From the NCBI GenBank assembly GCA_017437065.1, contig JAFSBX010000076.1, positions 1 through 64,000 of the forward strand: a DNA stretch of 64,000 bases, read 5' to 3'. Each line of letters opens with the position of its first letter. The first letter of the stretch is position 1. Made by a program: the position numbers and the translations under genes. The DNA comes from Lachnospiraceae bacterium (GTDB lineage: Bacteria; Bacillota; Clostridia; Lachnospirales; Lachnospiraceae). Positions 44,231 to 52,429 of the stretch are shown piece by piece. The notes under the pieces were generated by a model, which was not told where the DNA came from, searched no databases, and saw only the letters and a program-made list of their open reading frames with translations.

Positions 44231-44314
44231 GCGTAATAGGAAAGCACTCGAATGTAGTGAGATATCAAGAAGTGACGCTGTCAGGCGACATGTTAGTATG
44301 CGGAAGGAGGCAGT

Positions 44315-45418
44315 ATGAAACAGAAGTTACCGAATTATTCAAATTGTATCACTAATTTAGCTAATTCTATTTTGGAACAATTTGGAGTCAAAGAAGAAGG
44401 ACGTCAGAAGTTAGAAATTTTGGATCAGTACATGGCAAAGGGATATGAGAATATCGTAGTAATTTTGCTGGATGGAATGGGAAAATGTATTCTGGAGAAA
44501 AATCTGGCGAAGGATGGATTTTTTAATACACATTTAAAAAGTATATATAGCTCTGTTTTTCCACCGACTACGGTAGCTGCGACTACATCTGTCGTAAGTG
44601 GTTTAAATCCATGTGAGCATGGCTGGTTAGGGTGGGATTGTTATTATCCGCAGATTGATAAAAATGTTACGGTTTTTTTGAACACAGAGACGGGAACAAA
44701 TCATCAGGCGGCAGATTATAATGTTGCATGGAAATATTGCGGATACGAGAACTTCGTTTCAAAAATCAGAAAAAAGGGTGGAAATGCATATGAGGTTACA
44801 CCGTTTGTAGAGCCGTTTCCGGATAATTTTGATAAAATTTGTGAACAGATTAAGAGCTTGTGCAAGAAACCCGGAAAGAAGTGTATATACAGTTATTGGA
44901 ATGAACCGGATCAGATTATGCATGAAAAAGGCTGCTACGGAGCCGAAGCAAAGCAGACAGTAAGAACTTTGGAAAAGCAGGTGCAGCAATTGTGTGACGA
45001 ATTAGAAAATACATTGGTTATTGTGACTGCTGACCACGGACATATGGATTCTAAGGGGGTGGCCATTACAGACTATCCAAGTATTACAGAGTGTTTGGTG
45101 CGTATGCCATCGATTGAGCCAAGAGCTTTGAATCTGTTTATTAAGGAAGAGAAAAAAGAACAGTTCGAGCAGGAATTCCAAAAGGCATTCGGTGATAAAT
45201 TCCTACTTTGGACAAAGGAACAAACCCTGCAAAGCAAAATATTTGGAACCGGAACAGTTCATCCCAATTTTGAAAAAATGTTGGGCGACTATCTGGCAAT
45301 TGCCATAGATGATTTGTCCATTTACAGCACAAAAGAAGAGGCAGATTTTTTTGTCGGAGTTCACGCAGGTCTGACGGAGGACGAGATGATGATTCCTTTG
45401 ATTATTGTTGAAATTTAA
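44315..45418 (+). CDS. Alkaline-phosphatase-superfamily phosphodiesterase/nucleotide pyrophosphatase
   Basis: This 367-residue protein belongs to the type I phosphodiesterase family of the alkaline phosphatase superfamily. VVILLDGMGK has the first metal-binding Asp, FPPTTVAATTSVVSG the nucleophile Thr, and VTADHGHMD the later Asp-His metal ligands; HAGLTEDEMMIPLI closes the active site. It would cleave phosphodiester or pyrophosphate bonds with two zinc ions. There is no signal peptide, so a cytoplasmic substrate is likely. GGAGG precedes the ATG. Expression appears to pass through the leader-peptide/terminator region upstream. The SnoaL-like gene follows after 11 bases. Confidence 0.82.
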   Translation: MKQKLPNYSNCITNLANSILEQFGVKEEGRQKLEILDQYMAKGYENIVVILLDGMGKCILEKNLAKDGFFNTHLKSIYSSVFPPTTVAATTSVVSGLNPCEHGWLGWDCYYPQIDKNVTVFLNTETGTNHQAADYNVAWKYCGYENFVSKIRKKGGNAYEVTPFVEPFPDNFDKICEQIKSLCKKPGKKCIYSYWNEPDQIMHEKGCYGAEAKQTVRTLEKQVQQLCDELENTLVIVTADHGHMDSKGVAITDYPSITECLVRMPSIEPRALNLFIKEEKKEQFEQEFQKAFGDKFLLWTKEQTLQSKIFGTGTVHPNFEKMLGDYLAIAIDDLSIYSTKEEADFFVGVHAGLTEDEMMIPLIIVEI

Positions 45419-45429
45419 GGAGGGAATTT

Positions 45430-45843
45430 ATGCGTGATTATATTAAAGTATTTAAGGAAAAACAGACAAATGATGAAGAAAAGTATATAGAAGAGGCATT
45501 TGAGTGTTTGGACAAGTTTGGTGCAGCTTTTGAAAATGAAGATACGGAAGGAATGGATAATTGTTGTCATTTTCCGCATTATTTGCTATCCGGAAATGAA
45601 GTAATATGTTGGCAAAATAAGGGGCAGATAACAAAAGATTTTTTTGAAAGTTTAAAAGAAAAGGGATTTAAAAGAACCGTCGTAACTAAGCGGGAACCTA
45701 TTTTGGTTTGTGAAAATAAAGTACATTTTTATTATAGTTATTATAGAGAAGATGTATATGGAAATGTAATGAGCAGGCATGATAATATATGGATCTTGAC
45801 ATTTAAAGATGGGAAATGGGGGATTCAGGTGAGGTCTTATTGA
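45430..45843 (+). CDS. NTF2/SnoaL-like protein
   Basis: This 137-residue protein has a cone-shaped NTF2-like pattern: an N-terminal helix pair (EAFECLDKFGAAFENED), CCHFPHYLLSG, and paired strands ending DNIWILTFKDGKWGIQV. Such folds bind small hydrophobic ligands or act as simple enzymes; no catalytic residue can be assigned. GGAGGG precedes the ATG. It lies 11 bases after the phosphodiesterase gene and probably shares its mRNA. Confidence 0.65.
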   Translation: MRDYIKVFKEKQTNDEEKYIEEAFECLDKFGAAFENEDTEGMDNCCHFPHYLLSGNEVICWQNKGQITKDFFESLKEKGFKRTVVTKREPILVCENKVHFYYSYYREDVYGNVMSRHDNIWILTFKDGKWGIQVRSY

Positions 45844-45914
45844 TTTTAGAAATCTCGAATTTATTGTACACAAGGTAACGTAATCTTCACCGAATTCAAA
45901 AAGTAGGATTTTAG

Positions 45915-46550
45915 TCGGGTGAGTATTATGAAAAATTTCGCCTAGAAAGAGAAAAAAGAGGAAACATTCGGGATGAGCACCGTGGAAAATCCTGACTAAA
46001 AAGAGAAAAAGAAGAAACAGTCGGGATGAGTACCGTGGAAAATCCCGACTAAAAAGAGAAAAAGAGGAAACAGTCGGGATGAGTACCGTGGAAAATCCCG
46101 ACCCAAAAGAGAAAAAGAGGAAATAGTCGGGATGAGTACCGTGGAAAATCCCGACTAAAAGAAGAAAAAGAGGAAACAGTCGGGATGAGTACCGTGGAAA
46201 ATCCCGACCCAAAAGAGAAAAAGCAAAAACAGTCGGGATGAGTACCGTGGAAAATCCCGACTAAAAAGAGAAAAAGCAAAAACAGTCGGGATGAGTACCG
46301 TAGAAAATCCCGACTAAAAGAAGAAAAAGAGGAAACAGTCGGGATGAGCACCGTGGAAAATCCCGACTAAAAGAAGAAAAAGAGGAAACAGTCGGGATGG
46401 GTACTGTAGAAAATCCCGACCTAAAAGAAAAAAAGAGGAAATAGTCGGGATGAGTATCAGTAAAATCCCCTACTAAAAAGAAAAATAATATAAATAGTCG
46501 GTGAAGTAACAGGAAAATCTTTAAATGAGAAAAGACAATGGTATTGTCGC
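45915..46550. repeat. Tandem array of twelve 53-bp hairpin units
   Basis: TCGGG recurs at exactly 53-base steps from 45915 to 46498 (12 units). A typical unit is GTCGGGAT, a 14-base loop (GAGTACCGTGGAAA), ATCCCGAC and a purine-rich spacer of A and G. The 8-base stem is perfect in the central units and decays at both ends, where units 1, 11 and 12 are degenerate. The array lies between the SnoaL-like gene and the merR promoter. It carries no gene I believe in. Confidence 0.9.
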
Positions 46551-46597
46551 ATAATTAATAAAACGAAAATAGTGAAACAGAAATAGAAAATTAGGTA

Positions 46598-46628
46598 TTG
46601 ACTCTCTCGTAACGTAACCCCATAAAGT
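46598..46628 (+). promoter_or_regulatory. MerR-type promoter with 19-bp spacer
   Basis: TTGACT (46598-46603) and TAAAGT (46623-46628) are 19 bases apart, with CTCTCGTAACGTAAC in the spacer. A long spacer with a partial dyad is typical of promoters that MerR-family proteins activate by untwisting DNA, so the merR gene is probably autoregulated. Confidence 0.55.
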
Positions 46629-46651
46629 AATATGTGAAGGAGGCATATACT

Positions 46652-47473
46652 ATGAAGACGGTAAAAGAAATATCAGAATTAACAGGAATCAGTATCCGGG
46701 CTTTAAGATATTATGATGAGATTAGGTTGCTTATTCCTACAGAGAGAAGCGAAGCAGGATACAGACTATATGACGATAAGGCTTTGGAAAAATTAAGAGC
46801 GATACTTTTTTTGAAAGAATTGGATATACCACTTGATACAATCAAACATGTTGTAAATACAGAAAACAGCGATTATGCTGCTGTGTTGAAAGACTATCGA
46901 AAGACACTTGTGCAAAAAATCGGCAGATTACAAGGATTATTGAGAGTTGTTGATGATATGGATTTAGAAACTGCAGAAATCAGCTTTGAAGCGTTTAATA
47001 TTAGAGATGCAGAAAGCGTGGCAGAAACGCTTGTGAATAGTGCGGAAATTTCTAAATTCGACAGAGAAGAGGCGATTTCGGAAATGCAAGAGCTTGTAAG
47101 GCATAACATGGTAGATGGAAAAGTTGGTGTTGAGCTTCTGCAAATCTATGGTAGCAAAGAAAATTATTTGTCTGCCGTAGAAGAAAGCGCATTGCATCCG
47201 GAAGTCAATACTGCGTTACAAGAGGAATTAAAAGATATATATTTTGCATTTAGGGATTCCGCAGGAGAATTAATGAAAACGCAGGAACTTGTAAAGAGGT
47301 TGGAGGACAATACAAAGAAGATGTACCGGACAGCAAATGCCAGATATATTTTACTAAAGGTTGCAGAGGACTATTTAGCAAAAGGAAATACAGTACAAGT
47401 ACTTGATAATGTGTATGGCAAAGGGGTGACAGATACCATAGGGAAAGCTATATATGCATATTATGGTGTGTAA
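46652..47473 (+). CDS. MerR family transcriptional regulator
   Basis: This 273-residue protein starts with a MerR winged helix-turn-helix (VKEISELTGISIRALRYYDE, then SEAGYRLYDDKALEKLRAI), followed by a dimerising coiled coil (VQKIGRLQGLLRVVDDMD) and a ~150-residue helical ligand-binding domain that recalls the TipAS type. It has no metal-binding cysteine pattern, so a drug or small molecule is the more likely effector. ATG 46652 follows AAGGAGG. The gene has its own promoter with a 19-base spacer. It lies upstream of an araC-clpP pair, which may be part of the same stress response. Confidence 0.85.
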   Translation: MKTVKEISELTGISIRALRYYDEIRLLIPTERSEAGYRLYDDKALEKLRAILFLKELDIPLDTIKHVVNTENSDYAAVLKDYRKTLVQKIGRLQGLLRVVDDMDLETAEISFEAFNIRDAESVAETLVNSAEISKFDREEAISEMQELVRHNMVDGKVGVELLQIYGSKENYLSAVEESALHPEVNTALQEELKDIYFAFRDSAGELMKTQELVKRLEDNTKKMYRTANARYILLKVAEDYLAKGNTVQVLDNVYGKGVTDTIGKAIYAYYGV

Positions 47474-47662
47474 AAATAAAAAAATCTCGCGCTTTGCCGG
47501 ATAGTCAATGGTTAGTAGCAATTTGAAGATTCAGATAAAAAGACCATTTCACCATATAAGGATGAAATTGATAAATTATTACGAGTATAGCTTTGGGCAA
47601 TTTCTATTAAGACAAAATAAAAGGAAGATGTTATACTCTACAAAAGAAAGGAGAGTCTTTAC
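47474..47662 (+). other. Intergenic region with a short coding remnant
   Basis: A frame reading KKTISPYKDEIDKLLRV to the TAG at 47588-47590 lacks a start and looks like the end of a lost gene. The rest shows nothing apart from the AAGGAGAG before the araC-like gene. Confidence 0.3.
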
Positions 47663-48079
47663 ATGAGTGAAAATACCATTGTAAAAAAAATAGTGGAGTA
47701 TATAGAAAATCATTTGAATGAAGATTTATCGTTGGATAAAATTGCGAAGGCATTAAATTACTCGAAATACTATATTGCAAGAGTTTTTACAGAAGAAACA
47801 GAATGTACAATTTATAAATATATACAAGGGCGAAGACTGACATTAGCGGCGCAGGAACTTGTTGAAACTAAGAAGCCTATTATTGAAATAGCTTATGAAG
47901 CACATTACAATTCACAGCAGGCTTTTACGTTAGCGTTTCATCAATTATACTTATGTACCCCGCAAACATACAGAAAAAATGCTGTATTCTACCCTAAACA
48001 GACTAGAATCAGTATGAATAATTCTGTATGCCATTTTTCGTATACAAATTATGTATGGGGAGGTAGAATAGCGGCATGA
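47663..48079 (+). CDS. AraC family DNA-binding protein
   Basis: This 138-residue protein consists of little more than an AraC/XylS DNA-binding domain: [41 protein letters not shown] and [21 protein letters not shown], then TPQTYRK. The usual sensor domain is missing, as in MarA/SoxS-type regulators controlled by their abundance. AGGAGAG precedes the ATG. The stop overlaps the clpP start by 4 bases (ATGA), so the two proteins are made together. Confidence 0.82.
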   Translation: MSENTIVKKIVEYIENHLNEDLSLDKIAKALNYSKYYIARVFTEETECTIYKYIQGRRLTLAAQELVETKKPIIEIAYEAHYNSQQAFTLAFHQLYLCTPQTYRKNAVFYPKQTRISMNNSVCHFSYTNYVWGGRIAA

Positions 48080-48678
48080 GTACAATTCCGTATGTCATTG
48101 AACAAACAAGTCATGGAGAAAGAAGCTATGACATTTTTTCAAGATTACTATCAGATAGGATAGTTTTTTTAGGTGAAGAAGTAAGTGACACATCTGCCAG
48201 TTTAATTATTGCACAAATGCTATTTTTAGAAGCACAAGACCCGGAAAAAGATATTCAATTGTATATCAATAGCCCCGGTGGTTCTGTTACGGCAGGTTTC
48301 GCAATTTATGATACGATGCAATATATCAAATGTGATGTATCAACAATCTGTATAGGGCTTGCCGCCAGTTTTGGTGCATTTTTATTGGCAGGTGGAGCGA
48401 AGGGGAAACGTATTGCTCTTCCAAATGCAGAAATTATGATACATCAACCGGCAATTCATGGAAATGGCGTTCAAGGACAGGCAACAGACATAAAAATTGT
48501 ATCTGATCATATGCAAAAAAGCAAACAACGCTTAAATCGTATTTTGGCTGAAAATACAGGAAAAACTATCGAAGAAATAATAAGAGATACAGAGCGTGAT
48601 AACTATATGTCTGCACGGGAAGCTTTAAATTATGGTTTGATTGATAAAATTATCGATAAAAGAATGAAGGCACAATAG
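48076..48678 (+). CDS. clpP: ATP-dependent Clp protease proteolytic subunit (accessory paralogue)
   Basis: This 200-residue ClpP has the complete catalytic triad at the usual spacing: S98 in [12 protein letters not shown]123 in MIHQP and D171 in DTERDN. The N-terminal [22 protein letters not shown] is also conserved. The common GMAASMG reads GLAASFG here. It is translationally coupled to an AraC-type regulator rather than placed beside tig and clpX, so it is probably a second, conditionally expressed ClpP. Whether it forms mixed rings with the housekeeping ClpP cannot be said. A terminator follows. Confidence 0.88.
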   Translation: MSTIPYVIEQTSHGERSYDIFSRLLSDRIVFLGEEVSDTSASLIIAQMLFLEAQDPEKDIQLYINSPGGSVTAGFAIYDTMQYIKCDVSTICIGLAASFGAFLLAGGAKGKRIALPNAEIMIHQPAIHGNGVQGQATDIKIVSDHMQKSKQRLNRILAENTGKTIEEIIRDTERDNYMSAREALNYGLIDKIIDKRMKAQ

Positions 48679-48710
48679 TTAGGCGCAGTAAGAAATTGTG
48701 CTCACTAATC

Positions 48711-48745
48711 AAAAAAAGATGCCGCCCTTTCAAGCGGCATCTAAA
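48711..48745. terminator. Bidirectional terminator
   Basis: GATGCCGC (48718-48725) and GCGGCATC (48734-48741) form a perfect stem with A-run before and AT-rich sequence after, between convergent clpP and typA. Confidence 0.75.
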
Positions 48746-48755
48746 TTATTCGATT

Positions 48756-50582
48756 TTATTTCATATTCGCACGTTTTCTCATCGTAGGATCCAAAATCTT
48801 TTTACGAATTCTAAGCGCCTCCGGCGTAATCTCCAAAAGCTCATCCGTATCAATAAACTCCAAAGCCTGCTCTAAACTAAGAACCTTAGGCGGTGTCAGG
48901 CGGAGTGCTTCATCGGCACTGGAAGAACGGGTATTGGTAAGCTGTTTTTTCTTACATACATTCAACTCAATATCTTCGCCACGACCATTCTGACCAACAA
49001 CCATACCGGAATATACCTTTGTACCCGGTCCGATAAAGAGCGTACCACGTTCCTGCGCATTGTAAAGTCCATAAGTGATTGCTTCCCCTGCTTCAAAAGC
49101 AATCAGAGACCCCTGTTTACGATACTGAATATCTCCCTTATAAGGACCATAACCATCAAAAATTGTATTAATAATACCATTTCCCTTAGTATCGGTCATA
49201 AACTCGCCACGATAACCGATTAATCCTCTGGATGGAATAGAAAACTCCAGTCTTGTGTAACCGCCGGAAGCAGCACCCATATTGCGAAGTTCCCCTTTTC
49301 TCTGGCTTAATTTTTCAATAACGCTGCCTGAAAATTCTTCCGGTACATCAATATAAGCAAGCTCCATCGGTTCAGTCTTCTGACCATTTTCGTCAGTATG
49401 GTATAAAACTTCCGCTTTACTAACTGCAAACTCATAGCCTTCACGACGCATATTTTCAATTAATACGGATAAATGTAACTCACCACGACCGGAAACTTTG
49501 TAGCTTTCCGTAGTATCTGTTTCTTCCACGCGTAAAGAAACATCCGTATTTAATTCACGGAACAGTCTGTCACGCAAATGACGGCTTGTTACATATTTTC
49601 CTTCCTGACCTGCGAGAGGAGAGTCATTTACAAGAAAATGCATGGCAATCGTAGGCTCTGAAATTTTCTGGAAAGGAATCGGTTCAGGATTTTCCACGGA
49701 GCAGAGTGTATCACCGATATGAATGTCGGAAATACCTGAAATTGCAACGATGGAACCGATGCCGGCTTCTTTTACTTCGACTTTGTTTAAGCCGTCAAAT
49801 TCATATAATTTGGAAATTTTCACTTTCTTTTGTTTGTCAGGCTCGTGGTGGTTTACAATCATTACTTCCTGATTTACTTTTACGGAACCGTTGTCTACTT
49901 TTCCGACACCGATACGACCCACATATTCATTGTAGTCAATCGTACTGATTAATACCTGAGTACCGGCTTCCGGGTCACCAGCAGGTGCAGGAATATAATT
50001 TACAATAGTTTCGAATAAAGGCTCCATGTTTGTACCCTGTACATCCGGATCAAGAGAAGCAATACCTGCCTTTGCAGAAGCATAAACAAAAGGACAGTCT
50101 AACTGTTCTTCGCTTGCGTCTAAGTCCAGGAAAAGTTCTAAAACTTCATCAATAACCTCTGTAGGACGGGCTTCCGGTCTGTCAATTTTGTTAATGCAGA
50201 CAATAACAGGGAGTTTTAATTCTAATGCTTTTCTAAGAACGAATTTGGTCTGTGGCATAGCTCCTTCAAACGCATCTACTACCAGAATAACACCGTTTAC
50301 CATCTTTAATACACGTTCCACTTCACCACCAAAATCAGCATGGCCCGGAGTGTCGATAATGTTAATTTTTGTATCTTTATACATAACTGCAGTATTCTTT
50401 GAAAGGATAGTGATACCACGTTCTCTTTCGATATCATTGGAATCCATGACACGCTCAGCTACTTCCTGATGTTCTCTGAAAACACCGCTTTGTTTTAATA
50501 ACTCATCAACCAAAGTTGTTTTACCATGGTCAACGTGGGCGATGATAGCTATGTTTCTTACGTCTTCTCTTGACTGTTTCAT
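48756..50582 (-). CDS. typA: Ribosome-associated GTPase TypA/BipA
   Basis: This 608-residue GTPase has AHVDHGKTTLVDELL (G1), ERGITIL (G2), DTPGHADFGGEVER (G3) and NKIDRPEARP (G4), followed by EF-G-like domains III and V and the BipA-specific C-terminal domain (GYRGEFMTDTKGNGI, then SGMVVGQNGRGEDIELNVCK). It binds the ribosome and assists 50S assembly and stress adaptation. The start at 50582 gives the normal family length; an in-frame ATG at 50606 would add eight residues with no homology. GAGAGAGG lies 12 bases upstream. Confidence 0.95.
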   Translation of the reverse strand: MKQSREDVRNIAIIAHVDHGKTTLVDELLKQSGVFREHQEVAERVMDSNDIERERGITILSKNTAVMYKDTKINIIDTPGHADFGGEVERVLKMVNGVILVVDAFEGAMPQTKFVLRKALELKLPVIVCINKIDRPEARPTEVIDEVLELFLDLDASEEQLDCPFVYASAKAGIASLDPDVQGTNMEPLFETIVNYIPAPAGDPEAGTQVLISTIDYNEYVGRIGVGKVDNGSVKVNQEVMIVNHHEPDKQKKVKISKLYEFDGLNKVEVKEAGIGSIVAISGISDIHIGDTLCSVENPEPIPFQKISEPTIAMHFLVNDSPLAGQEGKYVTSRHLRDRLFRELNTDVSLRVEETDTTESYKVSGRGELHLSVLIENMRREGYEFAVSKAEVLYHTDENGQKTEPMELAYIDVPEEFSGSVIEKLSQRKGELRNMGAASGGYTRLEFSIPSRGLIGYRGEFMTDTKGNGIINTIFDGYGPYKGDIQYRKQGSLIAFEAGEAITYGLYNAQERGTLFIGPGTKVYSGMVVGQNGRGEDIELNVCKKKQLTNTRSSSADEALRLTPPKVLSLEQALEFIDTDELLEITPEALRIRKKILDPTMRKRANMK

Positions 50583-50804
50583 AAAATTGTTGTACCTCTC
50601 TCTCAACTAAAAAGCTTTCAATAAAAAATATCTAAAAAATGTCTTTTTTTTCAAACTTAAATAGTATATCATTATACGTTAGAAGTTTCAATTCAAAAAA
50701 ATAACAGATTACGCGATGTTTTAATGTTCTAAATCGGTAAAAATGTGGTATAAATATTAATACATCACAGGAAAAATTCTTAAGGTGTAAGAAGGGAGAA
50801 CAGG

Positions 50805-51434
50805 ATGATAGATAAAGTAATTGAAAACAATCAGGTAACGATTATGGGAACGATTGTGAGCGGCTACCAGTTCAGCCATGAAATTTTCGGGGAGAATTTT
50901 TATATGGTAGATGTACAGGTACCGCGCCTCAGTGATTCGGCAGACATTATTCCGATTATGATTTCGGAGCGAATTGTGGATGTAGAGGCTGATGCGGTTG
51001 GCATGAATGTTGTGATTAACGGACAGTTCCGTTCATATAACCGCCACGAATCAAAGAAAAACAGATTGCTTTTATCCGTATTTGCAAGAGATATTGAATT
51101 TGTGGATGAAGTATTGGAAAATGAAAAGACCAATCAGATTTATTTGGATGGCTACATATGTAAACCGCCTGTTTACAGAAAAACCCCTTTGGGAAGGGAG
51201 ATTACGGATTTACTGTTAGCGTCTAACAGACCGTATGGGAAATCAGATTATATTCCATGCATCTGCTGGGGAAGAAACGCACGCTATGCAAGCAGTTTTG
51301 AAGTAGGCATGCGTTGTGTAATCTGGGGAAGAATCCAAAGCAGGGAATATATGAAAAAGATTAGCGAGGATGAATTGGAAAAACGAATTGCTTATGAAGT
51401 TTCTGTGAGTAAACTGGAGCTTTTTGAGGAATAA
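50805..51434 (+). CDS. Tandem OB-fold single-stranded-DNA-binding-like protein
   Basis: This 209-residue protein appears to contain two OB-fold units: residues ~8-98 (VTIMGTIVSGYQFSHE ... GQFRSYN) and ~105-205 (IYLDGYICKPPVYRKTPLG ... YIPCICWGRNARYA ... CVIWGRIQSREY). The second unit closely follows the SSB pattern. It lacks the acidic C-terminal tip of housekeeping SSB, so it is not the replication SSB. Clostridial genomes often carry such a protein; the role is probably binding of single-stranded DNA in repair or competence. GGGAGAACAGG precedes the ATG. Confidence 0.7.
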   Translation: MIDKVIENNQVTIMGTIVSGYQFSHEIFGENFYMVDVQVPRLSDSADIIPIMISERIVDVEADAVGMNVVINGQFRSYNRHESKKNRLLLSVFARDIEFVDEVLENEKTNQIYLDGYICKPPVYRKTPLGREITDLLLASNRPYGKSDYIPCICWGRNARYASSFEVGMRCVIWGRIQSREYMKKISEDELEKRIAYEVSVSKLELFEE

Positions 51435-51553
51435 TATCCAAAAAGGGAAAGTGGCGCACTTAAAATTTGTTGAAAATAGCAAAAACTTATGTTATTATAA
51501 GGAGCAGTTACAAAAGCTTTACCGACGGGAAACCGGCAGCGTGGAGGAATGAT

Positions 51554-52063
51554 ATGAATAAAGGGATGATACAGATTTATACAGGTGACGGACATGGAAA
51601 ATCACCTGCAGCTCTCGGAAGGGCAGTTCAGGCTGCCGTAAAAGGAGATAATGTTGTAATTATACAATTTTTAAAAGGAAAGGGACTGGAAGAGTCTGAA
51701 TTCTTAAAAAGATTGGAACCCGAAATAAAGCTGTTCCGCTTTGAAAAATCAGATGAGAATTTTTCAGAGTTGCCGGATGACCGGAAACAGGAAGAAATAC
51801 AGAATATTAAAAATGGTATGAACTATGCTAAAAAGGTGCTTTCTACCGGTGAATGCGGTCTTCTTATTTTAGATGAAGTATTAGGTTTAATTGAAAAAGA
51901 GATTATATCTGTGGAAGAATTAAAAAATGTTTTGGAATGTCGGTCGGAAAATACAAACATTATTCTTACAGGAATTGCATTGAATGATGAAGTGTGCATA
52001 CTGGCAGACGAGGTGTCCAAAATTGAAACAGTGAAATTTAAGTGCTGGAAAACAAGTGAATAA
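51554..52063 (+). CDS. Cob(I)yrinic acid a,c-diamide adenosyltransferase (CobO/BtuR-like)
   Basis: This 169-residue P-loop protein has YTGDGHGKSPAALGRAVQA at the N-terminus, FLKGKG, and LLILDEVLGLIEKEI, matching CobA/CobO corrinoid adenosyltransferases, in which the P-loop holds ATP and the adenosyl group is passed to Co(I). The usual GKGKTTAA reads GHGKSPAA here, so the conserved Thr is Ser. GGAGGAATG lies just before the ATG at 51554. No other cobalamin gene is adjacent. The B12-type product would suit methyltransferases or mutases elsewhere in the genome. Confidence 0.8.
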   Translation: MNKGMIQIYTGDGHGKSPAALGRAVQAAVKGDNVVIIQFLKGKGLEESEFLKRLEPEIKLFRFEKSDENFSELPDDRKQEEIQNIKNGMNYAKKVLSTGECGLLILDEVLGLIEKEIISVEELKNVLECRSENTNIILTGIALNDEVCILADEVSKIETVKFKCWKTSE

Positions 52064-52086
52064 AATTTAAGAATGATTACGAAGAA

Positions 52087-52140
52087 AATAATCATAGCAG
52101 ATACGCGTTGACAGAGAAGAACAGTAGTGCTATGATTATT
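52087..52140. repeat. Perfect 13-bp inverted repeat bracketing a promoter
   Basis: AATAATCATAGCA (52087-52099) and TGCTATGATTATT (52128-52140) are exact reverse complements and enclose the -35 and overlap the -10 of the dapA promoter. On the transcript from the adenosyltransferase gene it would be a stem followed by TTTG, so it may also be that gene's terminator. Confidence 0.75.
52108..52136 (+). promoter_or_regulatory. Predicted promoter of the lysine riboswitch-dapAB unit
   Basis: TTGACA (52108-52113), 17 bases, TATGAT (52131-52136), about 10 bases before the riboswitch begins. Confidence 0.75.
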
Positions 52141-52146
52141 TTGTTA

Positions 52147-52315
52147 GATAGAGGTTGCATGATTCAAGAGTAGCTTTTTGGATACGTCAGGCGTAGTTGA
52201 AAAGGAGTGAAAGGGGAGAGTGCCGAAAGAGGAGGTTTCCTGAGGACCAAGTCTTGGGGATACAGCGAATAACTGTATAACTGTCATCTGTTAACTGGAT
52301 GGGGCGCTATCACGA
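52147..52315 (+). ncRNA. Lysine riboswitch (L box)
   Basis: The sequence follows the L-box consensus in order: AGAGGTTGC (52148-52158), GAGTAGCTTTTTGGA, GTGAAAGGGGAGAGTGCCGA, GGTTTCC, ACCAAGTCTTGGGGATACAG, AACTGTATAACTGTC and a closing GGGGCGCTATC. Lysine binding to this five-helix RNA stabilises the downstream terminator at 52332 and stops transcription of dapA and dapB, which make lysine and diaminopimelate. Confidence 0.93.
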
Positions 52316-52331
52316 ATGGAGAAATTGTGGG

Positions 52332-52366
52332 GTCGGCGTGCATATCTGTAAGCCGGCTTTTGTTTT
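52332..52366 (+). terminator. Riboswitch-controlled terminator
   Basis: GTCGGC (52332-52337) pairs with GCCGGC (52352-52357, one G-U pair) and is followed by TTTTGTTTT, between the lysine aptamer and dapA. Confidence 0.8.
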
Positions 52367-52429
52367 ACAGGGAGATTTCTTTGAAATCCGTTGAATACAG
52401 CCCAAAACCTAATATTGAGGAGGAATCAT

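Noticed and set aside
43955..44315. T-box riboswitch before the phosphodiesterase gene
   Set aside because: The conserved AGGGTGGNACCGCG T-box sequence is absent; a leader peptide with terminator fits better.
45652..46351. Minus-strand open frames (186 and 100 codons) through the 53-bp repeat array
   Set aside because: They exist because the repeat has no stop codon in any minus-strand frame; as the period is 53, the frames simply rotate through the same three peptides. No ribosome binding site or homology.
45915..46550. CRISPR array
   Set aside because: The whole 53-bp unit is repeated, with spacers almost identical to one another; no unique spacers and no cas gene.
51467..51553. Upstream start of the adenosyltransferase at 51467
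   Set aside because: It is a non-ATG start without a ribosome binding site; GGAGGAATG directly precedes ATG 51554, where conserved sequence begins.
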